This document shows positions 17,587 to 25,926 of a stretch of DNA of 39,025 nt, in pieces. The position numbers and the translations under genes are program-made. Source of the DNA: Psychrobacter sp. FME6 (GTDB taxonomy: Bacteria > Pseudomonadota > Gammaproteobacteria > Pseudomonadales > Moraxellaceae); contig NZ_RRYW01000020.1 in NCBI RefSeq assembly GCF_014861365.1, positions 1 through 39,025 of the forward strand, written 5' to 3'. Numbering within the stretch: position 1 is the first letter of the stretch; each line of letters starts with the position of its first letter. The notes below the pieces were generated by a model. The model made no database searches. It saw only the letters and a program-made list of their open reading frames with translations, and was not told the DNA's origin.

Positions 17587-19620
17587 TTAGCGGTTGCCCA
17601 ATAACGCTCGGATATTGGCCAAATACTCATCAGCGACTTTTTCAGGGTCTTTAGTGGCTTTTTTCTTCTTCGCCTTGGCTGGCCAGTCGATATGATCTTC
17701 TGGCAGCTCATCCAAAAATCTTGACTCAGAAGTGACGCGCATTTGACCACCAGCGCGGCGCTGGGTTGCTAGGGTCAATGTCAGTTCACGACGGGCGCGG
17801 GTAATACCCACGTACATCAAGCGCCGCTCTTCTTCGATTGTCTCGCTCAGGATAGAGTTGCGATGCGGTAGCATTTCTTCCTCAAGCCCCATGATATAAA
17901 CGAAATCAAACTCTAGGCCTTTTGCGGCGTGTAAGGTCATCAAGTTGACTTTATTGGTATTCTCTTCTTCTTGTTGCTGCTCGAGCATATCCAGCAACAC
18001 CAGCTTGCGAATAATGGTGTCGATGGTTCGATCTTCGTCATTTTCCGCACGATTAATCAACGACTGAATGCTGGTATAAAGCATATCGATATTATCGATG
18101 CGGTTTTTTTCTTGTTGCGGTGTTTTAGAGTCGCTGCGCACAAAATCAATATAACCGGTCTCGTCGATCATTTGGCGCACGATAGGCACAGGATCAGGAT
18201 GCTGGTCGAGCTCACGAGTATAATGCTCGATAAACTCACCAAACTCTTTTATCGTGCCATAAGCTTTGGATGGCAACACATGGGTCAGACCAGCGTGGGT
18301 ACAGGAGGCCAATAACGATATACTGTGCTCTTGGGCAAATAACCCCAGCTTTTCTAGTGTTGCTGGTCCCATACCGCGTTTGGGTGTGTTGATAATACGC
18401 AAAAAAGCACTGTCGTCTTCTGGGTTTAAAATCAAACGCAAATAACCCATGATGTCTTTAATTTCACTACGAGCAAAGAACGATTGACCGCCAGATAATT
18501 TATAAGGCACTTGCAGTTGACGCAGTTGCGCCTCTAGCATCCTTGCTTGAAAGTTACTGCGGTAAAGGACAGCATATTGTTCCCATTCATTACCAAAGCG
18601 CAGCTTATGAGTGACAATCTCTTTGGCGACGCGCTCGGACTCATCGTCGTCATTACGGCAATTGATAATGCGGATTTTTTCGCCTTGACCTTTATCTGAC
18701 CAGAGTTTCTTTTCAAATAAATGCTCGTTGTTAGTAATAACCGCGTTGGCAGAAGTCAAAATACGCGTGGTCGAGCGGTAATTTTGCTCTAACATAACGA
18801 TTTTTAACTTGGGGAAGTCTTCTTTGAGTAGCCCCATGTTTTCAGGCTTTGCCCCGCGCCAGGCATAGATAGACTGGTCATCATCACCAACGACGGTAAA
18901 GCGCCCTTGTGGTCCGACCAAGTGCTTAATCATTTCATACTGGGCGGTGTTGGTGTCTTGATACTCATCGACGAGTAAGTAGCGAATACGGTTTTGCCAC
19001 TTATCGCGTAGCTCTCTGTTTTCGCGCAATATCTTCGTCGGCAGGACAATCAAATCATCAAAATCGACCGCATTATAAGCACGCAAATTGCGCTCATATA
19101 AAGCATATAATGTGGCAAAAATCATGTCTTCTGGATCATCTAAGGTTTCCATCGCCTGATCGGGCTCAATCAAATCGTTTTTCCAATCAGAAATCATCTT
19201 GATGGCCTTACCAACCAGCTCACGACTTTCGGCGCCGCTTAGGTTGTCGCGCATCATTAACTCCATTAATAGACGTTTGCTATCGTCACTGTCCATGATG
19301 GAGAAGTTGCCTTTAAGCGGGGTATGAATCAGCTCATAACGTAAAAACTGTAACCCAAATTGGTGAAAGGTCGACACGGTCAGACCGCGCATTTTTTCAC
19401 TCGGTAGCAACTTACTGACACGGGCTTTCATCTCACGCGCGGCTTTATTGGTAAAAGTCACAGCGGTGATGCGTTCCGCTGGCATGTTGCATTCTTCAAT
19501 TAGGTAAGCAATTTTGCGCGTAATAACCGATGTCTTACCGGAACCTGCGCCTGCTAACACCAGCAGTGGGCCTGATACGTAGAGCATCGCTTCTTGTTGT
19601 TTGGGATTAAGTTGACTCAT
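17587..19620 (-). CDS. rep: ATP-dependent DNA helicase Rep
   Basis: This 677-residue SF1A 3'-5' helicase matches E. coli Rep (673) more than UvrD (720) in length and motifs. Walker A is AGAGSGKT (23-30), motif II LVDEYQDTN (216-224), motif III GDDDQSIYAWRG (245-256) and motif IV QNYRS (279-283). Later motifs are TLHAAKGLEF and LMYVGITRAR. Rep clears proteins from the path of the replication fork. The C-terminus lacks the longer UvrD tail and ends in a Lys-rich segment. The ribosome-binding site is weak (AGGTCA). It is divergent from the nuo operon across a 795-bp gap. Confidence 0.92.
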   Translation of the reverse strand: MSQLNPKQQEAMLYVSGPLLVLAGAGSGKTSVITRKIAYLIEECNMPAERITAVTFTNKAAREMKARVSKLLPSEKMRGLTVSTFHQFGLQFLRYELIHTPLKGNFSIMDSDDSKRLLMELMMRDNLSGAESRELVGKAIKMISDWKNDLIEPDQAMETLDDPEDMIFATLYALYERNLRAYNAVDFDDLIVLPTKILRENRELRDKWQNRIRYLLVDEYQDTNTAQYEMIKHLVGPQGRFTVVGDDDQSIYAWRGAKPENMGLLKEDFPKLKIVMLEQNYRSTTRILTSANAVITNNEHLFEKKLWSDKGQGEKIRIINCRNDDDESERVAKEIVTHKLRFGNEWEQYAVLYRSNFQARMLEAQLRQLQVPYKLSGGQSFFARSEIKDIMGYLRLILNPEDDSAFLRIINTPKRGMGPATLEKLGLFAQEHSISLLASCTHAGLTHVLPSKAYGTIKEFGEFIEHYTRELDQHPDPVPIVRQMIDETGYIDFVRSDSKTPQQEKNRIDNIDMLYTSIQSLINRAENDEDRTIDTIIRKLVLLDMLEQQQEEENTNKVNLMTLHAAKGLEFDFVYIMGLEEEMLPHRNSILSETIEEERRLMYVGITRARRELTLTLATQRRAGGQMRVTSESRFLDELPEDHIDWPAKAKKKKATKDPEKVADEYLANIRALLGNR

Positions 19621-19842
19621 AACGTGACCTGTAAGACAAAAGCAAAAAAGAGGATAGAGCGGATAGCTGTAACGCTAAATGAATGTTGCGCGAATGATGA
19701 CACTGAACAACGCATCGATATTTTTAATAAAGACAATCAAATATTAAAGGTAACAAGATGTGTGATTTATTGGCCATAAATCATCGAAATTAGGTAGGCT
19801 ATTATAAAGCAAAAACCGGTACTTTGGGTGAGGAGTTGGCAA

Positions 19843-19932
19843 ATGAAAAAGAGTCAAAGGGCGTTCAACTCACGGCGGGCGCTGCCTTTATATGTGCTGA
19901 CGATTAAAAGGATGGATTTAGAGTTAATATAA
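19843..19932 (+). CDS. Possible 29-residue leader peptide upstream of nuoA
   Basis: ATG at 19843 opens a 29-codon frame ending TAA at 19930-19932. The predicted product is basic (starts MKKSQRAFNSRR) and matches no family I know. GAGGAG lies 7 nt upstream, an excellent ribosome-binding site. The 12 bases TTGGGTGAGGAG here (19824-19835) recur exactly before nuoA (20393-20404). The frame is short enough to occur by chance, so coding is unproven. Confidence 0.3.
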   Translation: MKKSQRAFNSRRALPLYVLTIKRMDLELI

Positions 19933-20251
19933 GGTAACGTCTATACCACAGTTTACGAGGTAAGCAATATAGTTTTTTCACATAGAAAGTGACCGTCCGA
20001 TGCAGTTAAAAACTAGCTTTTAGGCACTGATATGCGTATAGTACGTAAATAATTTATGCCAGTTGTTACGTCATTATTGACCTCGTGTAATGAGCTATTA
20101 AATCAATTAAGTAAGCAATCGAATATGATATTGATTTAATACGTTGATCTTACGTTGTTAAAAGATACGTTAGGCAACCAGCCTGCATCCGTTATCTATC
20201 GGAAATGTTATCGTTGGTCGCGTCTGACATCGTCGTCAATAAGCTTGATAA

Positions 20252-20280
20252 TTGGTTGTTACCAGCACAGACCCTAAAAT
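20252..20280 (+). promoter_or_regulatory. Candidate nuo operon promoter
   Basis: TTGGTT (20252-20257), a 17-bp spacer and TAAAAT (20275-20280) form an imperfect sigma70 promoter about 135 bp before the nuoA ATG. Other weak candidates exist in the gap. Confidence 0.35.
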
Positions 20281-20415
20281 AGTTACTTAAATACAGTGAC
20301 TCAATGACAGTTACTTTGTGTTTTCGTCTGCGTTAAACTAGTCGCTAGAGCACCTTTAATAGGTGAGTACTCGCACTGCGTTTAACACTCGATTGGGTGA
20401 GGAGCACGTATTATC

Positions 20416-21039
20416 ATGTCTGCTTTTAATTGGTCAGCAATCGCTTTCATCTTAGCCGCCATTGGGCTAGTCATTTTTATGCTGGTCGTTCCACGCTTGC
20501 TTGGCGGTCGCTCTCAAGGCTTACAAAAAGAAGAAATATTTGAAGCGGGTGTTGTCGGATCTGGCAACGCCCGTATTCGTTTGTCTGCCAAATTCTATTT
20601 GGTGGCGATTTTCTTTGTTATCTTTGATTTAGAAGCACTCTACTTATATGCCTACGCCGTTTCGGTACGTGAAACGGGCTGGCTCGGCTTTGCGACAGCA
20701 GCGACCTTTATCATCGATTTATTGATTGGTTTGGTCTATGCCTTGAGCTTGGGTGCCCTGAACTGGTCACCTGCAGATAAACTTCGCAAAAAAGCCCGTT
20801 TATATGCGGCGCCGGCAGGTTTCAATTTGGCAGACATTACCCAGTTTGATGGTGTTGATGAGCTGATGGTTGACCCGACGGGCAAAATACCTGCGCAGTC
20901 TTCAGGACAGATTAACGTTTCAAACAATATTGAAACCAATCGTCGTCATCTACAAAATATCGATCATATTAATATTACCGGTAATGTAACGACTGTAGAT
21001 TTTGCGGCGTCTGCACAGCCCGATAACGCTGCACGTTGA
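20416..21039 (+). CDS. nuoA: NADH-quinone oxidoreductase subunit A
   Basis: This is a membrane-arm subunit of complex I near the quinone channel. Three membrane segments lie at about 6-28, 60-82 and 88-112. The conserved loop EEIFEAGVVGSGNARIRLSAKFYLVA and FVIFDLEALYLYAYAV identify the subunit. Its 207 residues exceed the 130-150 usual elsewhere because of a ~90-residue polar C-terminal tail (from about 115) that is probably disordered. It is first of the nuo operon, with GAGGAG 11 nt before the ATG. A 135-bp gap separates it from nuoB. Confidence 0.96.
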   Translation: MSAFNWSAIAFILAAIGLVIFMLVVPRLLGGRSQGLQKEEIFEAGVVGSGNARIRLSAKFYLVAIFFVIFDLEALYLYAYAVSVRETGWLGFATAATFIIDLLIGLVYALSLGALNWSPADKLRKKARLYAAPAGFNLADITQFDGVDELMVDPTGKIPAQSSGQINVSNNIETNRRHLQNIDHINITGNVTTVDFAASAQPDNAAR

Positions 21040-21137
21040 TTGTCTTTAGTAGATATATCAATAGTTAATCGTAAAAATTATTTAATAATAGCAGTTAAGG
21101 CCATAGCGAGGGCAAGATGATTGCCGCGCCGTGCCTA

Positions 21138-21165
21138 TATAAATATAAAGGTATAAATATAAAGG
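21138..21165 (+). repeat. 14-bp tandem duplication carrying the nuoB ribosome-binding site
   Basis: TATAAATATAAAGG occurs twice head to tail (21138-21151, 21152-21165). The second copy's AAAGG is the Shine-Dalgarno sequence 9 nt before the nuoB ATG; the first copy duplicates it 14 bp upstream. Confidence 0.9.
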
Positions 21166-21174
21166 TTGTATGTT

Positions 21175-21843
21175 ATGAAATACACACTAACAAAAGCCAA
21201 CCCTGATGCAGATACCTATCCTGCACAGACCAGTCAAACGGTCAATGATCCTATCGAAGACGAAGTCAATAAAAACGTCTTTATGGGTCGCCTCGAAGAC
21301 CTCGTTCATTCAACAGCAAACTGGGGGCGCAAGCACTCACTATGGCCATTTAACTTTGGTACTTCTTGCTGTTATGTCGAATATGCTACCACGCTAACGG
21401 CAGTTCACGATTTATCGCGCTTTGGTGCTGAGGTCATTCGAGCCTCACCGCGTCAGGCCGATGTGATGATTGTCGCTGGTACGTGCTTTGTTAAAATGGC
21501 CCCTGTTATTCAGCGCCTTTATGAGCAAATGCTTGAGCCAAAATGGGTCATTTCGATGGGTGCTTGCGCCAACTCGGGCGGCATGTATGATATCTATTCA
21601 GTGGTGCAAGGTGTGGATAAGATTATCCCAGTAGATGTTTATGTACCGGGCTGTCCGCCGCGTCCAGAAGCGTTGATTCAGGGTTTGATGTTATTACAAG
21701 AGTCCATTACTAAAGAGCGTCGTCCGCTGGGTATTCATGTCAATGAGCAGGGTATCTACCAGCCACAAATGACGCCTGAGCGTGACCGTAAGCAAGCGGA
21801 TCGTATCGCGGTGAAAAACTTGCGTAGCCCAGACAGCATTTAA
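21175..21843 (+). CDS. nuoB: NADH-quinone oxidoreductase subunit B
   Basis: This 222-residue connecting-module subunit carries the terminal [4Fe-4S] cluster N2 that reduces quinone. Ligands are the adjacent Cys65-Cys66 (GTSCCYVE), Cys131 (GACANSGG) and Cys160 (GCPPRPEA). ATG at 21175 is chosen over an upstream in-frame TTG (21166) because AAAGG at 21161-21165 is spaced 9 nt from the ATG. The length is normal. The C-terminus is a charged tail. A 164-bp gap with tandem repeats follows before nuoCD. Confidence 0.97.
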   Translation: MKYTLTKANPDADTYPAQTSQTVNDPIEDEVNKNVFMGRLEDLVHSTANWGRKHSLWPFNFGTSCCYVEYATTLTAVHDLSRFGAEVIRASPRQADVMIVAGTCFVKMAPVIQRLYEQMLEPKWVISMGACANSGGMYDIYSVVQGVDKIIPVDVYVPGCPPRPEALIQGLMLLQESITKERRPLGIHVNEQGIYQPQMTPERDRKQADRIAVKNLRSPDSI

Positions 21844-21880
21844 GCGCATAGGTTTAGATTGGTCGTTGCGTTTAGACTAG

Positions 21881-21910
21881 TAGTAGCCAGCTTAGTTAGT
21901 AGCCAGCTTA
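21881..21910. repeat. 14-bp direct repeat in the nuoB-nuoCD gap
   Basis: TAGTAGCCAGCTTA occurs at 21881-21894 and again at 21897-21910, two bases apart. Confidence 0.9.
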
Positions 21911-21938
21911 ATGTTTTATGCGCGCATCACAGTGTAGC

Positions 21939-21994
21939 TATAATTAATCAATTATGATGAATTAGCTATGATGAATCAGTTATGATTAATGAAG
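21939..21994. repeat. 14-bp tandem array, four units, before nuoCD
   Basis: Units at 21939, 21953, 21967 and 21981 keep exact 14-bp register: TATAATTAATCAAT, TATGATGAATTAGC, TATGATGAATCAGT and TATGATTAATGAAG. The last unit runs into the AAGGA ribosome-binding site (21992-21996) of nuoCD. Confidence 0.8.
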
Positions 21995-22007
21995 GAATAC
22001 ATCATTC

Positions 22008-23783
22008 ATGGTCACGGTAGTCGAAAATATAGATCCTAAGAGTAAACCTGTCCCAGCAGTTATCAAAGAGCTGGAGCATAAGTATGCCGGTAAGTTTGTC
22101 GTGCAGCATACGGTTGATGAGATTCCAACGGTTTGGGTGGCGCGTGCTGACTTATTAGACGTTCTCTTATACCTGCGTAAACTACCAAAACCTTATGTCA
22201 TGCTATTTGACTTGTCAGCGATAGATGAGCGTTTGCGTCAGCATCGCCAAGGTCTACCTGACAGTGATTTTACGGTGTTTTATCATTTGATGTCGCTTGA
22301 GCGTAATAGTGATGTACGTATTAAAGTCGCGCTGAGTGAAGATGATTTAAACGTTCCGAGTGCGACCAAGATTTGGCCAAATGCCAACTGGTACGAGCGT
22401 GAAGTGTGGGATATGTTCGGGATTGTTTTTACTGGCCATCCACATTTAACCCGTATCTTATTGCCTAAATATTGGGAAGGTCATCCTCTGCGTAAAGAAT
22501 ATCATGCGCGTGCGACTGAGTTTACCCCGTACTTCCTAAATACTGCTAAACAACAATACGAGCAAGAAAACTTGCGCTTTGTCCCAGAAGAGTGGGGCAT
22601 GAAGCGTTCAGGCCGTGATGAGGACTTTATGTTCTTGAACATTGGTCCTAACCATCCATCGGCTCATGGTGCGTTCCGTTTGGTGCTACAGCTTGATGGC
22701 GAAGAAATCGTCGACTGTATCCCCGATATCGGCTATCACCATCGCGGCGCAGAAAAGATGGCTGAGCGCCAAACATGGCATTCATTTATTCCTTATACCG
22801 ACCGCATTGACTATCTTGGCGGTGTGATGAATGAGCTACCGTACATCATGTCGGTCGAAAAGCTGGCCGGTATTACCATTCCACCGCGCGCTGAAACCAT
22901 CCGCGTAATGATGAGCGAGTTTTTTCGCATTACCAATAACTTGCTATTTGTCGGTACCTTCATTCAGGATGCGGGCGGTATGACGCCAGTATTCTATGCG
23001 TTTACCGATCGTCAAAAAGCCTATGACGTCATCGAAGCGGTGACCGGTTATCGTATGCATCCTGCTTGGTTCCGTATCGGCGGTACAGCGCACGATTTAC
23101 CACGCGGCTGGCAACGTTTGGTCCGTGAGTTTTTAGAGTGGCTACCAAAACGCTTGGATGAGTATGTCAAGGCGGCGCTACAGAACAGTGTGCTTAAAGG
23201 CCGTACCCAAGGGGTTGCGCAGTATAATACCAAGCAAGCATTGGCATGGGGTGTCACTGGTACAGGCTTACGGGCGACGGGTTTGGATTTTGATCTGCGT
23301 AAAGCACGTCCGTATATGGGCTATGAGAATTACGACTTTGAAGTGCCTATCGGCTATAACGGTGATGCTTATGATCGCTGTATGGTGAAAATCGAAGAGA
23401 TGCGCCAGTCGTTACGTATCATCCGTCAATGTATGGATAATATGCCGCAAGGTCCTTATAAGGCTGATCATCCACTGGCAGTACCACCGCCAAAAGACCG
23501 TACTTTAAATGATATTGAGACCTTGATTAATCACTTTATCTCCGTATCTTGGGGTCCTGTGATGCCAGCGGGCGAGTGCACCACTATCGTCGAAGCGACC
23601 AAAGGTCTAAACAGTTATTACATCACCTCAGACAAAGCGACGATGAGCTATCGTACCCGTATTCGCACCCCGACATTTGCACATTTACAGCAGATGCCAT
23701 CGGTCATTAATGGCTCGCTGGTCTCTGATGCCATTATGTATTTGGCGTCGATTGATATTGTGATGGCGGATTGTGACCGTTAG
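22008..23783 (+). CDS. nuoCD: NADH-quinone oxidoreductase fused subunits C/D
   Basis: This 591-residue fusion is as in E. coli (about 600). Residues about 1-190 are the NuoC (30 kDa) domain ([18 protein letters not shown], with HPLRKEY). Residues about 205-591 are the NuoD (49 kDa) domain, with the quinone-site loop HPSAHG (216-221) and [14 protein letters not shown]. The C-terminus ends in the family's MADCDR. The protein joins the Fe-S chain to the quinone pocket in the connecting module. The fusion is typical of gammaproteobacterial and some other complexes. AAGGA lies 11 nt upstream. A 202-bp gap follows before nuoE. Confidence 0.98.
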   Translation: MVTVVENIDPKSKPVPAVIKELEHKYAGKFVVQHTVDEIPTVWVARADLLDVLLYLRKLPKPYVMLFDLSAIDERLRQHRQGLPDSDFTVFYHLMSLERNSDVRIKVALSEDDLNVPSATKIWPNANWYEREVWDMFGIVFTGHPHLTRILLPKYWEGHPLRKEYHARATEFTPYFLNTAKQQYEQENLRFVPEEWGMKRSGRDEDFMFLNIGPNHPSAHGAFRLVLQLDGEEIVDCIPDIGYHHRGAEKMAERQTWHSFIPYTDRIDYLGGVMNELPYIMSVEKLAGITIPPRAETIRVMMSEFFRITNNLLFVGTFIQDAGGMTPVFYAFTDRQKAYDVIEAVTGYRMHPAWFRIGGTAHDLPRGWQRLVREFLEWLPKRLDEYVKAALQNSVLKGRTQGVAQYNTKQALAWGVTGTGLRATGLDFDLRKARPYMGYENYDFEVPIGYNGDAYDRCMVKIEEMRQSLRIIRQCMDNMPQGPYKADHPLAVPPPKDRTLNDIETLINHFISVSWGPVMPAGECTTIVEATKGLNSYYITSDKATMSYRTRIRTPTFAHLQQMPSVINGSLVSDAIMYLASIDIVMADCDR

Positions 23784-23896
23784 AGCATTTGTGATTATGA
23801 GTTTAATGGTTAGTTTAATAAGATTAGAATTTTTTAGGGTGATAAGCGAATAGCTATAAACCTATAAAAGTTAAAAAGTAAGACAAGTTCATTAAC

Positions 23897-23989
23897 ATGT
23901 TATCGCCAAACTGGCACACCAAAACGCTGTTGGCGCGCGACGAGCGCAACCTAAACAGTGGGCTGAGTGAGGAAAGAAAAAGATTATGA
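23897..23989 (+). CDS. Possible 30-residue ORF overlapping the nuoE start
   Basis: ATG at 23897 opens 30 codons (starting MLSPNWHTKTLLARDERN) whose TGA overlaps the nuoE ATG as ATGA. No good ribosome-binding site precedes it. The region also holds an imperfect hairpin (GTTGGCGC against GCGCAAC) and is more GC-rich than the surrounding spacer. It could be a coupling leader or chance. Confidence 0.2.
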   Translation: MLSPNWHTKTLLARDERNLNSGLSEERKRL

Positions 23990-24495
23990 GAATTGTTTCC
24001 GATAAAATGCCAAAAGTAGATGTGGCAAGTATCTTAACCGCTGAAGAAATTGCGGCCATTCGTGAATATATGCATCATTATCCCCATCCGCGGGCAGCGT
24101 CTTTAGATGCACTAAAGATTGTGCAAAAGCGTAACGGCTGGGTTGATGATGCACAAGTCAATGCTATTGCTAATATTTTAAATGTGCCTATGACCGATAT
24201 GGATGGGGTAGCAACCTTCTTTAACCGTATCTATCGTCAGCCAGTCGGTCGTCATGTCATTTTAATTTGTGATTCTGTGGCTTGCTATCTGACAGGCTAT
24301 GAAGCGCTGGCGGCTGAATTAAAATCGCAGCTAGGCATCGACTACGGTCAAACGACGTCTGACGGTCGCTTTACGCTATTGCCGATTTGCTGTTTGGGTA
24401 ATTGTGACAAAGGTCCTGCGGTGTTGATTAATGAAGACACTTATGGTCCTGTCCAACCCACCGAGGTCGCCCAATTGTTGGAGCTATACGCATGA
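23986..24495 (+). CDS. nuoE: NADH-quinone oxidoreductase subunit E
   Basis: This 169-residue thioredoxin-like NADH-module subunit holds the [2Fe-2S] cluster N1a. Ligands are Cys95 and Cys100 (CDSVAC), and Cys136 and Cys140 (CCLGNC), the spacing known from E. coli. The helical N-terminal part has [19 protein letters not shown]. The length is normal. GAGGAAAG lies upstream of the ATG. Its TGA overlaps the nuoF ATG by four bases (ATGA), which suggests translational coupling. Confidence 0.97.
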   Translation: MRIVSDKMPKVDVASILTAEEIAAIREYMHHYPHPRAASLDALKIVQKRNGWVDDAQVNAIANILNVPMTDMDGVATFFNRIYRQPVGRHVILICDSVACYLTGYEALAAELKSQLGIDYGQTTSDGRFTLLPICCLGNCDKGPAVLINEDTYGPVQPTEVAQLLELYA

Positions 24496-25916
24496 GTTTA
24501 ACGATTACAGAGCAGATCGCTCGTCGCGGTCAAGGCAAAGCGCCAAGCCAATTAAATGAGCAGCGCATCCCAGTATATGGTGATAAAGAAACGGCGACCA
24601 GCGAAACCAAACCATTGACATGGCGTTTGGCGCATCATGACACAGTATTGGATTTAGCAACTTATGAATCACTGCGTGGTTTTGAAGCATTAAAAATAGC
24701 CTTAAACCAATCGCCAGATGATACGTTGAATACCATTAAAGAAGCCGTGGTAAAAGGTCGCGGTGGTGCAGGTTTCCCAGCAGGTATTAAGTGGTCGCTG
24801 ATGGCACCACCTGATGGCGGTCCACGTTATTTGGTTTGTAATGCCGATGAGATGGAGCCGGGTACCTTTAAAGACCGTTTGCTGATGGAACGTCTGCCCC
24901 TACAACTTATCGAAGGTATGTTGATATCAGCTTATGCGATTGGTGCAACCGCTGGTTATATCTTTATTCGCGGTGAGTACATCTTAGCAGCGGAGCGTCT
25001 AACTGCGGCTCTTGAAGAATTGCGTGCCAATAACTTGGTCGGCGATAACATCTTAGGCTCAGACTTTAGCTTTGATTTACACGTCCATACCGGTGCCGGT
25101 CGCTATATTTGCGGTGAAGAAACGGCGCTATTGAATGCTTTAGAGGGTCGCCGCGCTAATCCACGCACTAAGCCACCATTCCCGCAAGTTGCTGGAGCAT
25201 GGGGTCGTCCAACGATCGTGAATAATGTAGAAACTTTGCATAACGTCTCAGCCATTATTTTACACGGTAGCAAATGGTATCAAGACCTGCCAAAAGCCAA
25301 AGGCGTGGTCGAAACCCCAGGCACTAAGCTATTTGGTTGCTCGGGTTTGGTCAATGACCCCGGTCTATGGGAGCTACCATTCGGTTATACGGCGCGTGAA
25401 ATTATCGAAGACTTTGCGGGTGGTATGATCGAGGGCAAAAAGCTTAAAGCATGGCTTCCTGGTGGCGCATCAACCGACTTTTTGACCGCTGATCATTTAG
25501 ATACGGTCGTTGACTTTGACACCATTCAAAAAGCCGGTAGCCGTATGGGGACTGGGCTGATTATGGTCGTCGATGAAGAGCAAGATATGGTGCCATTATT
25601 GCGCAATCTTGAGATTTTCTTCCAACGTGAATCGTGCGGCTGGTGTACGCCATGCCGTGATGGTCTACCGTGGGGTGTCAAACTGCTCACCGCTATCAAT
25701 GATGGTGAAGGTCAAGTGGGCGATGTCGAGAAACTAGAAGGTCTAACGCGTGACTTATGGATTGGTAAAACCTTCTGTGCCCATGCTCCAGGTGCGATGG
25801 AACCTCTGATGAGTGCGATTAAATATTTCCGTCCAGAATTTGATCAAAAAATCACGCAGGCGGTTGGTGTAGATGTCATTGATGCTGCAGCCAATCAACA
25901 GCCAGTAGTGAAATAA
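24492..25916 (+). CDS. nuoF: NADH-quinone oxidoreductase subunit F (NADH-binding)
   Basis: This 474-residue subunit oxidises NADH through FMN and passes electrons to cluster N3. The nucleotide- and FMN-binding region shows [10 protein letters not shown] (89-98), [13 protein letters not shown] (117-129) and [20 protein letters not shown]3 ligands are Cys382, Cys385 and Cys388 (SCGWCTPC) and Cys429. The N-terminal 40 residues are somewhat extended. It overlaps nuoE and is followed 10 bp later by nuoG, with AAGGAGAG as ribosome-binding site for the next gene. Confidence 0.98.
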   Translation: MSLTITEQIARRGQGKAPSQLNEQRIPVYGDKETATSETKPLTWRLAHHDTVLDLATYESLRGFEALKIALNQSPDDTLNTIKEAVVKGRGGAGFPAGIKWSLMAPPDGGPRYLVCNADEMEPGTFKDRLLMERLPLQLIEGMLISAYAIGATAGYIFIRGEYILAAERLTAALEELRANNLVGDNILGSDFSFDLHVHTGAGRYICGEETALLNALEGRRANPRTKPPFPQVAGAWGRPTIVNNVETLHNVSAIILHGSKWYQDLPKAKGVVETPGTKLFGCSGLVNDPGLWELPFGYTAREIIEDFAGGMIEGKKLKAWLPGGASTDFLTADHLDTVVDFDTIQKAGSRMGTGLIMVVDEEQDMVPLLRNLEIFFQRESCGWCTPCRDGLPWGVKLLTAINDGEGQVGDVEKLEGLTRDLWIGKTFCAHAPGAMEPLMSAIKYFRPEFDQKITQAVGVDVIDAAANQQPVVK

Positions 25917-25926
25917 GGAGAGCGGC

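Larger units (their letters stand above)
19621..20415. other. Long divergent gap between rep and nuoA
   Basis: These 795 bp hold the rep and nuo upstream regions. Visible items are a possible 29-codon ORF (19843-19932), a promoter candidate (20252-20280), three TACGTTG/TACGTTA near-repeats around 20138-20175, and a small CACCT/AGGTG hairpin at about 20350-20365. I see no tRNA, CRISPR or longer gene. The rep promoter was not identified with confidence. Confidence 0.6.

Noticed and set aside
20083..20170. FNR-like or promoter sites around TTGACC and TTGATTTAATACG
   Set aside because: The half-sites are direct, not inverted, and -10 spacing is poor; matches are too weak to report.
21166..21174. 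Upstream TTG as the nuoB start
   Set aside because: It touches the AAAGG Shine-Dalgarno; the ATG at 21175 has proper 9-nt spacing.
15963..21994. Short tandem arrays as CRISPR
   Set aside because: Units of 12-15 bp are adjacent without spacers, and no cas genes are present.
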